From Pseudomonas massiliensis (lineage in GTDB: Bacteria; Pseudomonadota; Gammaproteobacteria; Pseudomonadales; Pseudomonadaceae), in contig NZ_CCYK01000007.1 in NCBI RefSeq assembly GCF_000826105.1, positions 1,736,001 through 1,800,000 on the forward strand: 64,000 bases of DNA. The letters run 5' to 3'. Both the position numbers and the translations under genes were made by a program. Of the stretch, positions 53,606 to 64,000 are shown one piece after another. How positions within the stretch are numbered: position 1 is the first letter of the stretch; every line of letters starts with the position of its first letter. Below the pieces are notes generated by a model, which was given only the letters and a program-made list of their open reading frames with translations, had not been told where the DNA came from and searched no databases.

Positions 53606-55987
53606 ATGACGACCCGCTCAAGCGAGGAACCGGGGTTGTCCCATCGTCACGGCTTTATTCTCACCCGTCATTGGGTCGATACCGAACAGGGCATCGCGCT
53701 GGACGTATGGCTGGCCACGGATGAAGGCCCCTTGCGTCTGCGCCTCCCGCTGCAGGAAGCCGTCGCTTTCCTGCCTCAGGCGCAGCGCGCGCGGGCCGAG
53801 CACTTGCTGGATGGCGAGCCTGGAGCGCGACTGCGCGACCTGGAACTCAAGGATTTTCGCCAGCGACCGGTTGCCGCGCTCTACTGTAGTCAGTACCGAC
53901 AGCTCCTCGACCTCGCGCAACGGCCGCGCCAGGGCGGAGTGGATGTCTACGAGGCCGACGTGCGGCCGCCGGACCGCTACCTCATGGAGCGCTTCATCAC
54001 CGCCCCGGTGGTCTTCACGGCCCAGCCAGGCGTTAACACGGGTTGGGAAGGGGATATCCGGCCGGCCCCGAGCTACCGTCCCAAGTTGCGTCTGGTGTCC
54101 TTGGATATTGAAACCGATCGTCACGGCAATCTGTTCTGTATCGGGCTAGAGGGCTGCGCAAGCCGCACCGTGTTGATGCTCGGTGACCTGGCCCGCATGC
54201 ACCCGGCCGTGGATTTCACGCTGCGCTACCTGCCGGACCGTCCAGCGCTGCTTGAAGCCCTCAATGCCTGGTTCGCCGAGCATGACCCGGACGCCATCAT
54301 CGGCTGGAACCTGGTGCAATTCGATCTGAGGGTGCTCCATGAGCACAGCCAGCGTTATCAGGTGCCCTTGCGGCTGGGCCGGGGCGCCGAGCCCATGGGC
54401 TGGCGTGAGCACTCCGAGCATGCCCATTACTTCGCGTCGGTGCCGGGACGGCTGGTCATCGATGGCATCGAGGCGCTGCGCTCGGCGTTCTGGCGTTTTG
54501 AGTCGTTCAGCCTTGAGCACGTGGCACAAACGCTGTTGGGCGAGGGAAAGGCCATCGACAATGTGTACCAGCGCCTGACCGCCATCGAACGCATGTTTCG
54601 GGAGGACAAGCCTGCCCTGGCGCACTACAACCTGCGCGATTGCGAATTGGTCACCCGCATCTTCGAGCACACCCGGATCATGGACTTTTTGCTCGAGCGA
54701 GCCACTGTCACCGGTTTGCCGGCCGACCGCCATGGTGGATCGGTCGCCGCGTTCGATCATCTTTACCTGCCGGTGATGCACCGCCTGGGCCTGGTAGCGC
54801 CCAACCGTGGCGAGCGCATGCCCCAGGCCAGTCCGGGAGGGTTCGTGATGGACTCGCGGCCAGGGCTATACGACTCGGTATTGGTGCTGGACTACAAAAG
54901 CCTTTACCCGTCCATCATTCGCACGTTCCTGATCGACCCGGTTGGCCTGGTCGAAGGCCTGGCTGAACCCGGCCAGGCGCTTGACGGCTATTGTGGCGCG
55001 CGGTTCTCACGCACCCGGCACGGCCTGCCAGGCATCGTCGAGCGTGTCTGGAAAGCCCGTGAGCAGGCCAAGCAAGACGGTAATGCCCCTTTGGTCCAGG
55101 CCCTGAAGATCATCATGAACGCCTTCTACGGCGTACTGGGTTCGCCGAGCTGCCGTTTCTTCGACCACCGCCTGGCCTCGTCCATTACCCTCAGGGGCCA
55201 GCAGATCATGCAGCAGACGCGCGCGCTGATCGAAGCCCAGGGGTATTCGGTGATCTATGGCGACACTGACTCGACCTTCGTCTGGCTCGACCGCGCGTGC
55301 GATCACGATGAAGCGACTGCCATAGGCCAGCACTTGGTGGTGACGGTCAACCAATGGTGGCGCGAGCAACTGAGTCGGACCCTGGGGCTTGAAAGTGCCT
55401 TGGAGCTGCAGTTCGAAACTCATTTCAAGCGCTTCCTCATGCCGACCATCCGGGGTGCCGAGGAGGGCAGCAAGAAGCGCTATGCCGGGCTGGTCGAAAC
55501 TCCGGACGGTGGCTATCGGCTGGTGTTCAAGGGGCTGGAAAGTGTGCGAACCGATTGGTCGCCGCTGGCTCGGGAATTCCAGCAGGCGCTCTATGAGCGC
55601 GTCTTCACGGGTCAGCCATGGGAGAGCTGGCTGCGCGAATATGTACGACAAACCCGCGAGGGCGAGTTGGACCACTTGCTGGTGTACCGCAAGCGGCTAG
55701 GCCGTTCGCTGGTCGAGTACGAGCGAAATGTGCCCCCGCATGTGCGGGCCGCTCGCCTGGCCGATGAGTACAACCAGGCCCACGGCCGGCCTGCCCAGTA
55801 CCAGCGCGGCGGCTGGATCAGTTATGTCATGACCCTGAACGGCCCGCAGCCACTGGAAGCGCGCAAGGCCGCTCCGGACTACGACCATTACATCAGTCGC
55901 CAGCTGCAACCGGTGGCCGATGCCATACTGCCCTTTGTCAATGCGGATTTCGAGCACGTGATCGGCGGGCAGATGGGGCTTTTCTAG
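53606..55987 (+). CDS. polB: DNA polymerase II
   Basis: Encodes 793 residues, full length for bacterial family B polymerase. The 3'-5' exonuclease uses Asp167/Glu169 (DIETD); the polymerase has DYKSLYPSII (Asp429) and YGDTDS (Asp553). Conserved KKRYAGL follows. It works in damage-tolerant restart of replication, usually under LexA control in other bacteria; I did not find a clear LexA box upstream. Near the metallothionein gene; coupling unlikely but a joint transcript is possible. Confidence 0.96.
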   Translation: MTTRSSEEPGLSHRHGFILTRHWVDTEQGIALDVWLATDEGPLRLRLPLQEAVAFLPQAQRARAEHLLDGEPGARLRDLELKDFRQRPVAALYCSQYRQLLDLAQRPRQGGVDVYEADVRPPDRYLMERFITAPVVFTAQPGVNTGWEGDIRPAPSYRPKLRLVSLDIETDRHGNLFCIGLEGCASRTVLMLGDLARMHPAVDFTLRYLPDRPALLEALNAWFAEHDPDAIIGWNLVQFDLRVLHEHSQRYQVPLRLGRGAEPMGWREHSEHAHYFASVPGRLVIDGIEALRSAFWRFESFSLEHVAQTLLGEGKAIDNVYQRLTAIERMFREDKPALAHYNLRDCELVTRIFEHTRIMDFLLERATVTGLPADRHGGSVAAFDHLYLPVMHRLGLVAPNRGERMPQASPGGFVMDSRPGLYDSVLVLDYKSLYPSIIRTFLIDPVGLVEGLAEPGQALDGYCGARFSRTRHGLPGIVERVWKAREQAKQDGNAPLVQALKIIMNAFYGVLGSPSCRFFDHRLASSITLRGQQIMQQTRALIEAQGYSVIYGDTDSTFVWLDRACDHDEATAIGQHLVVTVNQWWREQLSRTLGLESALELQFETHFKRFLMPTIRGAEEGSKKRYAGLVETPDGGYRLVFKGLESVRTDWSPLAREFQQALYERVFTGQPWESWLREYVRQTREGELDHLLVYRKRLGRSLVEYERNVPPHVRAARLADEYNQAHGRPAQYQRGGWISYVMTLNGPQPLEARKAAPDYDHYISRQLQPVADAILPFVNADFEHVIGGQMGLF

Positions 55988-56150
55988 CAGTCACCAGTAG
56001 CGTAGCCGAGAAAGGTAGCCATGGCTGTGGGAGGTAGCGAAGCTGCCGAATGCACCCAGTGCCCAATCGCGGCTGCGCCCGCTTCGTACCGCGTTATGCA
56101 CCTCATGCAGGAGGCGGGCGGAGCTCGCGAACGGCGTCTTCTAGCGAATC

Positions 56151-56681
56151 TTACTCACCGACCACCGGCTGGGGCTGGATGATTTCTACCCAGTAGCCGT
56201 CCGGGTCCTTGATGAACGCCAGGCTTTTCATGCGTCCATCGGTCAGGCGCTTCTGGAAGTCGACACCCAGTGCTTCGAAGCGCTCGCAGGCCGAATGAAT
56301 ATCCGGCACGGACACGCAGATATGCCCAAACCCACGCGGGTCACTGTTGCCATTGTGGTAAGCGAAGTCGGCATCGCTTTCCGTGCCATGGTTATGGGTA
56401 AGTTCCAACACGCCGGGAATGGATTTCATCCAGCGGTGACGCTCGGCATCGTCGTCAGGAATATTGGCCCGATCCACCAGCGCAAGGAAATAAAGACTGA
56501 ACTGAGCTTCGGGGAAATCACGTTTTTCGATCAGGCTGAAACCCAGCACGCGGGTGTAGAAGTCCAGCGAGCGTGTGATGTCCTTGACCCGCAACATCGT
56601 GTGGTTGAAAACGAAGCCCTGGGTAGCGGAATCGGGGGAAGCGGTGACGCCGGCGACGGCGTCCAACTGGCTGCGGCTCAT
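56151..56681 (-). CDS. gloA: Glyoxalase I (lactoylglutathione lyase)
   Basis: Encodes 176 residues of the long-type glyoxalase I. Metal ligands His in FNHTMLRVKD, Glu in VLELTHNHG, His in GFGHICV and Glu in YWVEIIQP are all present. Detoxifies methylglyoxal with glutathione. The ATG at 56681 has AAGGAG eight bases upstream; the GTG three codons earlier is discounted. Separated from mvaU by a hairpin terminator. Confidence 0.95.
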   Translation of the reverse strand: MSRSQLDAVAGVTASPDSATQGFVFNHTMLRVKDITRSLDFYTRVLGFSLIEKRDFPEAQFSLYFLALVDRANIPDDDAERHRWMKSIPGVLELTHNHGTESDADFAYHNGNSDPRGFGHICVSVPDIHSACERFEALGVDFQKRLTDGRMKSLAFIKDPDGYWVEIIQPQPVVGE

Positions 56682-56770
56682 GGCAAGCACTCCTTGATGG
56701 GAAAACGGGAGGAAGATTGGATCGAGGCGCGGTATCCGCGATGTCCCTGGGGACGACTGCCGAAACAGGC

Positions 56771-56798
56771 AGGAAAGAAGAAGCCCGCCGAAGCGGGC
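56771..56798 (-). terminator. Rho-independent terminator after mvaU
   Basis: On the minus strand GCCCGC TTCG GCGGGC is followed by TTCTTCTTTCC. A stable tetraloop with a T-rich tail, placed about 75 bases after the mvaU stop and before gloA. Confidence 0.85.
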
Positions 56799-56873
56799 AT
56801 ATGGGGCGCTGTTCCTTCAGCGATCTTGATCCTGCGCGCTCGGACGTGAAAAAAGCGTGAAGCATGCGACCGC

Positions 56874-57236
56874 TCAGCGGCGTACCCAACCCTCGACGGC
56901 ATCCACGCCATACTGGTCCTTCCAGGCGCGCAGGCCGCGGTGGTTGCCGCCCTTGGTTTCGATCAACTCCCCGGTATGAGGGTTTTCGTACACCTTCACC
57001 ACGCGCGGACGGCGGGTTCTGGGCGCTGGCGTTGACGCGCCACTCAGGGACCGCGGGGGATCGAGAAGAGGGATGATATCCTGCAGGTTCTTTCCATACT
57101 GCTGCATCAAAGCCACAAGCTTTTCCTCGAAGGCCAGTTCGCGCTTCAGCGCCGCGTCGCTTTTCATCTGCTCCAACAAGGCGAGTTGCTCTTGAAGGGC
57201 CTTTTCAGCGGCACGGAATTCAGCGAGTCGTGACAT
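56874..57236 (-). CDS. mvaU: H-NS-like xenogeneic silencer MvaU
   Basis: Encodes 120 residues. The opening MSRLAEFRAAEKALQEQLAL is typical of MvaU rather than MvaT, followed by a coiled-coil oligomerisation region (to about residue 55) and the DNA-binding domain with the AT-pincer motif ETKGGNHRGLRAWKDQYG. It binds and silences AT-rich, often foreign, DNA. A frame longer upstream (57338) is not used; the Met at 57236 begins the family sequence. Downstream of the mannitol operon, with its own terminator. Confidence 0.94.
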   Translation of the reverse strand: MSRLAEFRAAEKALQEQLALLEQMKSDAALKRELAFEEKLVALMQQYGKNLQDIIPLLDPPRSLSGASTPAPRTRRPRVVKVYENPHTGELIETKGGNHRGLRAWKDQYGVDAVEGWVRR

Positions 57237-57273
57237 GGGACAGCTCCGGCTTGGTAAACGAGTGCGGGGCAGG

Positions 57274-57316
57274 ATAAAACGCCGGTTGCGCCAAGTAAAC
57301 CTTGAAGCAGACCGGC
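57274..57316 (-). terminator. Possible terminator of the mannitol operon
   Basis: On the minus strand GCCGGT and ACCGGC pair (57311-57316 with 57281-57286), with an inner CAAG/CTTG pair, then GTTTTAT. The outer stem is only six bases and the loop is long, so this is a weak call, placed between mtlZ and mvaU. Confidence 0.35.
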
Positions 57317-57338
57317 TCCTTAGGTTGTCCGAGAGCAA

Positions 57339-58280
57339 CTAAGCCTGAAGTTCCGAGCGGCGGGGCAGATCCGGCCCGATCCGTGAACAGGTGACGGCGG
57401 CTGCCTTGCAGGCGAAGTGAAGCATCGCTTCCAGATCTTGGGCGTTCAATGAACGCAACTGGTCCGGCACTGCCTTGCTTCGCTCGTGCAGCCATGTCAG
57501 GAGCGCGGCCTGGAAGGTATCCCCGGCGCCTACCGTATCGCGCACCTGCACCACCGGGGCCGCTACCCTGACGCAAGCCTGGCCGCAGCTGTAGGCCTCT
57601 GCGCCTTCCCCGCCCCGGGTCACGAACACCAGTTCACAGCCTTGCTCCAGCCAGCCGTTGGCTACCTGCTCGATGGACACCTGCGGATAAAGCAGCGCCA
57701 GGTCTTCATCACTGACCTTCACCAAGTGCGCCATGCCCACCATCTCGGCGACGCTGGCGCGCCATTGATGAATATCCGGCGCTGGATTGAGCCTGACATT
57801 CGGGTCGTAGCTGATCAGGCGCCGGCCTCGTTCGCGGCGGGCCAGGGACCTCAGCGTGCTGCCCACCGGTTCGACCACCAGTGAAAAAGAGCCGAAATGC
57901 AGGGCCGTTACCCGGGCATCCAGTTCAGGCAGATGCCGCGGTTCCAGGGCTCGATCAGCGCAGCCGGCGCCGCGGAAGGCATAGCTCGGTATGCCCGCGC
58001 CGGACAGGCTGACCATGGCCAGGGTGGTGGGCGCCTCGAAGCGTTGCAGGTAGTCACCCGCCACGCCTTCCCGGGCCAGCAGCGCGACGAGGTTTTCGCC
58101 AAGCGCGTCGGTGGACAGGCCGGCCAGCAGACCTACCGGCGCCTGCAAGCGCGCCAGGCCGACCGCGACGTTGAAAGGCGATCCCCCAGCCACGGCCGTA
58201 TAGGCCAGCCGCGACTGAGGTTCACCGAGGCGGGTGTCGCAAAAGAAGTCGTAGAGGGCTTCGCCGCATACCAGAAACAT
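57339..58280 (-). CDS. mtlZ: Fructokinase (PfkB family)
   Basis: Encodes 313 residues of the PfkB sugar kinase family; GGSPFNVAVGLARL near residue 32 binds sugar, and VRDTVGAGDTFQAALL near 245 holds the catalytic Asp. Phosphorylates fructose made from mannitol by MtlD. Last gene of the operon; 12 bases after mtlY. Confidence 0.94.
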   Translation of the reverse strand: MFLVCGEALYDFFCDTRLGEPQSRLAYTAVAGGSPFNVAVGLARLQAPVGLLAGLSTDALGENLVALLAREGVAGDYLQRFEAPTTLAMVSLSGAGIPSYAFRGAGCADRALEPRHLPELDARVTALHFGSFSLVVEPVGSTLRSLARRERGRRLISYDPNVRLNPAPDIHQWRASVAEMVGMAHLVKVSDEDLALLYPQVSIEQVANGWLEQGCELVFVTRGGEGAEAYSCGQACVRVAAPVVQVRDTVGAGDTFQAALLTWLHERSKAVPDQLRSLNAQDLEAMLHFACKAAAVTCSRIGPDLPRRSELQA

Positions 58281-58292
58281 GGGGGCTCCAGA

Positions 58293-59774
58293 TCATAGGT
58301 GGGAAAGCAGGGTCCGGTAACGCGCGTAGATCGGCTGGTAGGCCGCGACGTTCTCCGGTTTCGGCAGGCACTGTGTCGTTTCGTCGAGCATCACGCAACG
58401 GGCGCAGAGCGCCTCGAGGCCAGCCAGGGTGCCATTGCCGCCCTGGGCGCACCAGGCGGCTTGCAATGCAGCGCCCAGCGCGGCGGCTTCCGGCTCGACG
58501 GTGCAGATCACGGGGGTGTTCATGACGTCGGCCACCAGTTGCCGCCACACCGGACTCTTGGCGCCGCCGCCCACCAGTCGTATGGCGCTGCTTTGCATGC
58601 CGGCCGCGCGCAGGAGGTCAAGCCCATAACGCAGGCCGAAAGTAGTGCCCTCTACCGCGGCCCGGCATAGATTCGCGGCGTTCATGTTGGCAGTCGTCAA
58701 CCCGAGGATCGAGCCGGTAGCCTCAGGCAGGGCAGGCACCCGCTCGCCGTTGAGGAAAGGCAGCATCAGCACCCCCTCGGCGCCAATGGGCGCGCCCGCC
58801 ACGGCTTCGTTGAACGCGCCCAGGTCCAGGCGCAGCAAATCGCGTACCTGACTGGTCACGTTGGTCAGGTTCATGGTGCAGATCAACGGCAGCCAGCCCC
58901 CGGTAGACGAACAGAAGGTGGCTACCGAGGGCTCGGGACACACGACTGGCGAATCGGTATAGCCGTACACGGTGCCCGAGGAGCCCAGGCTCATGGTGAA
59001 CAGGCCGGGGCTGATATTTCCCGTGCCGATGGCGGCCATCATGTTGTCGCCCCCGCCGCTGGAGACCAGCGCATCCGGGCTGATGCCCAGCTCGGCCGCC
59101 GCGTCTGGACGGACCCGCCCGACAGCCTCGTCCGCGCTCACCAGGGTGGGAAGGGCCCGACGCAGACGCCCACCGGGATCGACGACATCCAGAAGCTCCA
59201 AATCCCAGCCGCGGGTACGGACGTTGAAGTAACCGGTGCCCGAGGCATCTCCGTATTCACTGCAATAGCGGCCGGTCAACCAGAAATTCAGGTAGTCATG
59301 AGGTAACAGGACATGCGCTATCTGGTCGAAGAGCTCAGGGAACCGCTCCTTGCTCCACAGCAATTTGGAGAGGGTATATCCCGGCGCCAGGGCCAGGCCC
59401 AGGCGTTCGAGCGATCCCTGCGTGCCGCCCAGGTCGGCGAGCAGACGCGCGTTTTCCACAGTGGTTTCCGTATCGCACCAGAGTTTGGCCGGGCGCAACA
59501 CCTGGCCCCGGGCATCGAGCAATACCAGGCCATGCTGTTGACCAGATACACCGACCCCCACGATGGCCTGCCCGGCGACGCCCGCATCGGCGAGCGCCTG
59601 GCGGCTCGCGCTCACCAGCGTCTGTACCCATTCAGCCGGGTCCTGCTCACGGCGGCCATTCGCACCGCTTAGCAAGCGATGTCCCGCAGCCCCGCGGCCC
59701 AGCACGCGGCCGCTTTCGCTATCCAATACCACGGCCTTGGTGCCCTGGGTGCCGCAGTCGATACCTAAGTACAT
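58293..59774 (-). CDS. mtlY: Xylulokinase (FGGY family)
   Basis: Encodes 493 residues of the FGGY carbohydrate kinase family: ATP-binding IDCGTQGTKAVVLD at the start and the second lobe VGGGAKSPVWRQLVADVMN. XylB-like kinase of the mannitol/arabitol operon, which would phosphorylate D-xylulose from arabitol. GAGG ribosome site. Ten bases separate it from mtlD. Confidence 0.94.
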   Translation of the reverse strand: MYLGIDCGTQGTKAVVLDSESGRVLGRGAAGHRLLSGANGRREQDPAEWVQTLVSASRQALADAGVAGQAIVGVGVSGQQHGLVLLDARGQVLRPAKLWCDTETTVENARLLADLGGTQGSLERLGLALAPGYTLSKLLWSKERFPELFDQIAHVLLPHDYLNFWLTGRYCSEYGDASGTGYFNVRTRGWDLELLDVVDPGGRLRRALPTLVSADEAVGRVRPDAAAELGISPDALVSSGGGDNMMAAIGTGNISPGLFTMSLGSSGTVYGYTDSPVVCPEPSVATFCSSTGGWLPLICTMNLTNVTSQVRDLLRLDLGAFNEAVAGAPIGAEGVLMLPFLNGERVPALPEATGSILGLTTANMNAANLCRAAVEGTTFGLRYGLDLLRAAGMQSSAIRLVGGGAKSPVWRQLVADVMNTPVICTVEPEAAALGAALQAAWCAQGGNGTLAGLEALCARCVMLDETTQCLPKPENVAAYQPIYARYRTLLSHL

Positions 59775-59784
59775 GAACGCCTCC

Positions 59785-61287
59785 TCAAAGGCTCACCAGA
59801 GCGCGAAGCGCGCTTTCCACGCCGTAGGCGCGCAGGTGGTGCAATTGTTCCTCGAACGCGGAAATGAAATCAGGCGAAGCGGGCATCTGCTCGCCGAAAA
59901 TTTCCACCACGCCCAACAGACGCTGGGTAAGGCCATCATCTTCTGCGACCAGGCCCTGGCAGAAATCGGCGCGGGGATCCGGGATGGAATAGGCGACGCC
60001 GTTCTCATCCACGCCGCGCAGGTAAAGCGCCCAGGCCGCGACCACCAGCGCAGCGCGGCGCAGGTCACCGCCGCTGCGTATAAGCTCGTTGATGGTAGGT
60101 ACGGTGAACTTGGGGAATTTCGAAGAGCCGTCGGAACACACACGTTCGAGCTGATCGGCGATGGCCCTGTTGGAGAACCGCTGGATCAGCGTGTCCTGGT
60201 AGCCGGCCAGGTCGATACCCGGGACAGGCGCAAGCTGGGGCAGTACGTCCAGTTTCATGTAGTCGCGGATGTACTGCACGAACAACGGGTCCTGCATGGT
60301 CTCATGGACGAAGCGGTAGCCGCGCAGGAAGCCCAGGTACGTGAGCGCCAGATGGCTGCCGTTGAGCAGCTTGATCTTCATTTGTTCATAGGGCGTAACG
60401 TCGGCGGTGAACTGAACGCCGACGTCTTCCCAGGCCGGGCGTCCGTTGCAGAAATTGTCTTCCAGCACCCACTGCACGAAGGGCTCGCACACCACTGGCC
60501 AGGCATCGTCGATGCCGTGTCGCTCCAGGAGCTGTTGCCGGTGCGCGGCGCTGGTCATGGGAGTGATCCGGTCCACCATGGCGTTGGGGAACGCGACCTG
60601 TCGCTCGATCCAGTCCGCCAGGCCCGTGCCATAGGTATCGCCGGCCAGACGCGCGAAGGCCAGCAAGGCCTTGCGCGCCACCTCGCCGTTGTGAGGAAGG
60701 TTGTCGCAGGACATCACCGTGAACGGTGGGAGACCCGCTGCCCGGCGGCGTTGCAGCGCGGCGCAGGCGAAGCCGAATACTGTGCGTGGCGCGCCTGGGT
60801 TGGCCAGGTCATGCTGAATAGCGGGCAAGTGCGCCATGAACTCACCGGTGCTGTCATCGATGCAGTAGCCGCCTTCGGTGATGGTCAGGGACAGGATGCG
60901 AATGCCGGGGCTGGCCAGCCGGGTGATCAGCGCTTCGGGATCGTCCTCGGCCAACAGCATGTCGCGTAGGGCGCCGATCACCCGAACCTCGGTATCCTCA
61001 TGGTCACCCAGCTCGTAGAGGGTGAATAAATGATCCTGGCTGGCCAGATCGTCGCGGGCGCGGCGGTCCTCGGATCGCAGCCCTGCGCCACAGATGGCCC
61101 AGTCCAGAGCCTTGCCCTGGTTCATGAGGGCATCGATGTAATAGGCCTGATGGGCGCGATGAAAGCCGCCGACCCCGATGTGGACGATGCCTTGAGTCAA
61201 CAGATCAGGCAAGTAGGAAGGTCGTTTCACCACGTCCGGCAGATCGTCCAGAGTGGCCAGGCTAAGTCTTGGCGGTGCGATGGTCAT
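59785..61287 (-). CDS. mtlD: Mannitol 2-dehydrogenase
   Basis: Encodes 500 residues of the long-chain polyol dehydrogenase family. NAD-binding HIGVGGFHRAHQAYYIDAL near the N-terminus and the catalytic KIKLLNGSHLALTYLG (Lys in NGSH region) are present. Oxidises mannitol (and arabitol) to fructose (xylulose). ATG 61287 chosen with GGAG upstream; the longer frame from 61362 is unsupported. 14 bases after mtlK. Confidence 0.95.
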   Translation of the reverse strand: MTIAPPRLSLATLDDLPDVVKRPSYLPDLLTQGIVHIGVGGFHRAHQAYYIDALMNQGKALDWAICGAGLRSEDRRARDDLASQDHLFTLYELGDHEDTEVRVIGALRDMLLAEDDPEALITRLASPGIRILSLTITEGGYCIDDSTGEFMAHLPAIQHDLANPGAPRTVFGFACAALQRRRAAGLPPFTVMSCDNLPHNGEVARKALLAFARLAGDTYGTGLADWIERQVAFPNAMVDRITPMTSAAHRQQLLERHGIDDAWPVVCEPFVQWVLEDNFCNGRPAWEDVGVQFTADVTPYEQMKIKLLNGSHLALTYLGFLRGYRFVHETMQDPLFVQYIRDYMKLDVLPQLAPVPGIDLAGYQDTLIQRFSNRAIADQLERVCSDGSSKFPKFTVPTINELIRSGGDLRRAALVVAAWALYLRGVDENGVAYSIPDPRADFCQGLVAEDDGLTQRLLGVVEIFGEQMPASPDFISAFEEQLHHLRAYGVESALRALVSL

Positions 61288-61301
61288 GAAGGCTCCAGGC
61301 A

Positions 61302-62405
<1,104 letters not shown>

Positions 62406-62467
62406 GGGTTGGCTCCTTGTTCAAGCCAGACAGGAGGTGGCCGGGCGCGACCGAGGCGCGCCGGCGT

Positions 62468-63301
62468 TCATTTCACTGCGCCAAAGGACAGGCCGCGCAC
62501 CAGTTGCTTCTGGCTGATCCAGCCGAAGATCAGGATGGGCGCGCAGGCCAGTGTGGAAACCGCGGACAGCTTGGCCCAGAACAGGCCCTCCGGGCTGGAA
62601 TAGGAAGCGATCAGCGCGGTGAGCGGCGCCGCCTGGGAACTGGTCAGGTTCAGCGACCAGAATGCCTCGTTCCAGCACAGGATCAGCGACAGCAAGACGG
62701 TCGAGGCCAGCCCCCCCTTGCTGATCGGGAGCAGTACCCGCAGCATTTCCTGCAGCAGCGTCGCCCCGTCGAGGCGGGCGGCTTCGAGAATGTCGCGAGG
62801 AATGTCCTTGAAGTAGGTGTATACCATCCACACGACAATGGGCAGGTTGATCAGGGTGTAGATGATGATCAGCCCCAGTCGGGTATCCAGCAGCCCGGCG
62901 CCCTTGGCCAGTAGATAGATGGGCATGAGCACGCCCACGGGTGGCAGCATCTTGGTCGAGAGCATCCACAGCAGGGTCTTGCGGGTGCGCTGGGTCTCGT
63001 AGAAAGCCATGGAGTAGGCGGCCGGCACGGCGATAAGCAGGCACAACAGGGTCGCTGCGAAGGAGATGACCACCGAGTTCCAGGCGTAGTGGAAGTAATC
63101 GCTGCGTTCCTGGATATGCAGGTAGTTCTCCAGGGTAGGGCTGAAGATGAACTGTGGCGGCGTGGCGAAGGCGTCGATTTCCGTCTTGAAGCTGGTCAGT
63201 ACCATCCAGAAGATGGGAAAGAAAATGACCAGCGCGACCAGCCAGGACAGCGTACCCAGGGCCAGGCTTTGCAACCGTCTGGATTGTTTGAGCGTCATCA
63301 T
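62468..63301 (-). CDS. mtlG: Mannitol/polyol ABC transporter permease MtlG
   Basis: Encodes 277 residues with six hydrophobic helices and the EAA loop DILEAARLDGATLLQEMLRV that contacts the ATPase. MalG-like. Starts with two Met codons. Ten bases after mtlF and 62 bases before mtlK; that gap may hold a processing site. Confidence 0.95.
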   Translation of the reverse strand: MMTLKQSRRLQSLALGTLSWLVALVIFFPIFWMVLTSFKTEIDAFATPPQFIFSPTLENYLHIQERSDYFHYAWNSVVISFAATLLCLLIAVPAAYSMAFYETQRTRKTLLWMLSTKMLPPVGVLMPIYLLAKGAGLLDTRLGLIIIYTLINLPIVVWMVYTYFKDIPRDILEAARLDGATLLQEMLRVLLPISKGGLASTVLLSLILCWNEAFWSLNLTSSQAAPLTALIASYSSPEGLFWAKLSAVSTLACAPILIFGWISQKQLVRGLSFGAVK

Positions 63302-63311
63302 GGGTTTGCCC

Positions 63312-64000
63312 TCAGCCCTTGTCGGTCAGGTTCCTGCCAATCATGCGTACCAGCACGATGGCAGCGATATTGGCGATCACCACGGCGATCAGCCCGCCCG
63401 CCGAGGCCATGCCGACGTCGAACTGCACCAGGGCCTGGTTGTAGATCAAGTAGGCCAGATTGGTGGACGCGAAGCCTGGCCCGCCATTGGTAGTGGTGAA
63501 GATTTCGGCGAATACCGAGAGCAGGAAGATGGTTTCGATCATCACCACCACTGCCACCGGCCGGGCCAGGTGCGGCAGGGTCAGGTGCCAGAAGATTGCC
63601 AGCGGGCCGGCACCGTCCAGTCGCGCCGCTTCCTTCTGCTCCTGGTCCAGCGACTGCATCGCGGTCATGAGGATCAGAATCGCGAAGGGCAGCCATTGCC
63701 AGGCCACGATGAGGATGATCGACAGCAAGGGATAGTTGGCTAGCCAATCCACAGGCTCAGCGCCGAAGAAACGCCAGAGCGCGGCCAGCACGCCGGATAC
63801 CGGATGGAAGATCAGGTTCTTGAACACCAGTGCGCCTACGGTCGGCATGATGAAAAAAGGCGAGATCAGCATCACCCGCACCAAGCCCCGGCCGAAGAAT
63901 TCGCTGGCTTCCAGCAGCGCGGCGATGAGCACGCCGCCCACCACGCTGATCAACAGCACGCTGACCACCAGCACCGCGGTGTTCCAGGCGCCGGGCATGA
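63312..64000 (-). CDS. mtlF: Mannitol/polyol ABC transporter permease MtlF (5' end outside window)
   Basis: The visible ~229 C-terminal residues show five hydrophobic helices and the EAA loop (EQKEAARLDGAGPLAIFWHL). MalF-like partner of MtlG. The frame is open through the right edge, so the Met at 63998 is internal. The binding protein mtlE and the regulator mtlR of this operon type should lie just beyond the edge. Confidence 0.93.
   Translation of the reverse strand, partial: MPGAWNTAVLVVSVLLISVVGGVLIAALLEASEFFGRGLVRVMLISPFFIMPTVGALVFKNLIFHPVSGVLAALWRFFGAEPVDWLANYPLLSIILIVAWQWLPFAILILMTAMQSLDQEQKEAARLDGAGPLAIFWHLTLPHLARPVAVVVMIETIFLLSVFAEIFTTTNGGPGFASTNLAYLIYNQALVQFDVGMASAGGLIAVVIANIAAIVLVRMIGRNLTDKG

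Noticed and set aside
56021..56150. Short plus-strand frame after polB
   Set aside because: No homology, runs antisense into gloA, and lacks a convincing ribosome site.

Overview
The window reads as a high-GC Pseudomonas chromosome segment. Supporting markers are an MvaU-type H-NS-like protein, DUF1652 and DUF2790 proteins, a bkdA1-bkdA2-bkdB-lpdV operon, a PmtA-like metallothionein, and a mannitol operon of the Pseudomonas ABC-transporter type. The species cannot be fixed by eye. Coding density is high, many genes overlap by 1-20 bases, and I saw no tRNA, rRNA, insertion sequence, prophage or CRISPR array.

Layout. 1-3.2 kb: tail of a glucarate/galactarate permease, galactarate dehydratase and an MFS transporter. 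3.2-8.2 kb: an AraC-type regulator divergent from an ethanolamine permease-eutB-eutC operon. 8.2-11.0 kb: a BtuFCD/FecBCD-like ABC importer on the minus strand. 11.2-17.3 kb (minus): HPP-CBS membrane protein, amidase, and a membrane-anchored catalase-like protein coupled to a di-haem cytochrome c. 17.5-23.8 kb: small conserved genes, DUF72, SDR oxidoreductase, SCP2 protein, histidine phosphatase and SohB. 23.9-28.9 kb: a 1691-residue leucine-rich-repeat protein ending in an IpaH/SspH-like NEL E3 ubiquitin ligase domain. 28.9-35.4 kb: DUF934-cysI, a 38-residue membrane peptide and metH. 35.6-37.2 kb: acyltransferase and nfuA. 37.3-39.6 kb: a cobalamin riboswitch leading cbtB-cbtA-cobE-cobM. 40.1-45.5 kb: DUF2790 and the branched-chain keto acid dehydrogenase operon. 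45.8-48.6 kb: MFS-HlyD efflux pair. 48.6-53.6 kb: hybrid PAS kinase, RcnB-like protein, chemoreceptor, a tiny secreted protein and metallothionein. 53.6-57.2 kb: DNA polymerase II, glyoxalase I and MvaU. 57.3-64.0 kb: mannitol operon (mtlF-G-K-D-Y-Z) cut by the right edge.

Cobalamin recurs in the window. Ethanolamine ammonia-lyase and MetH need B12, the cbt/cob operon brings in cobalt and makes part of the corrin ring under B12 riboswitch control, and the orphan BtuFCD-like importer lies next to eutBC. Catabolic operons (galactarate, ethanolamine, branched-chain amino acids, mannitol) make up much of the rest.

The best candidates for new biology are the orphan NEL-ligase giant protein, the catalase-like/di-haem cytochrome pair, the bkd upstream dyad without a bkdR neighbour, and several small unstudied peptides.
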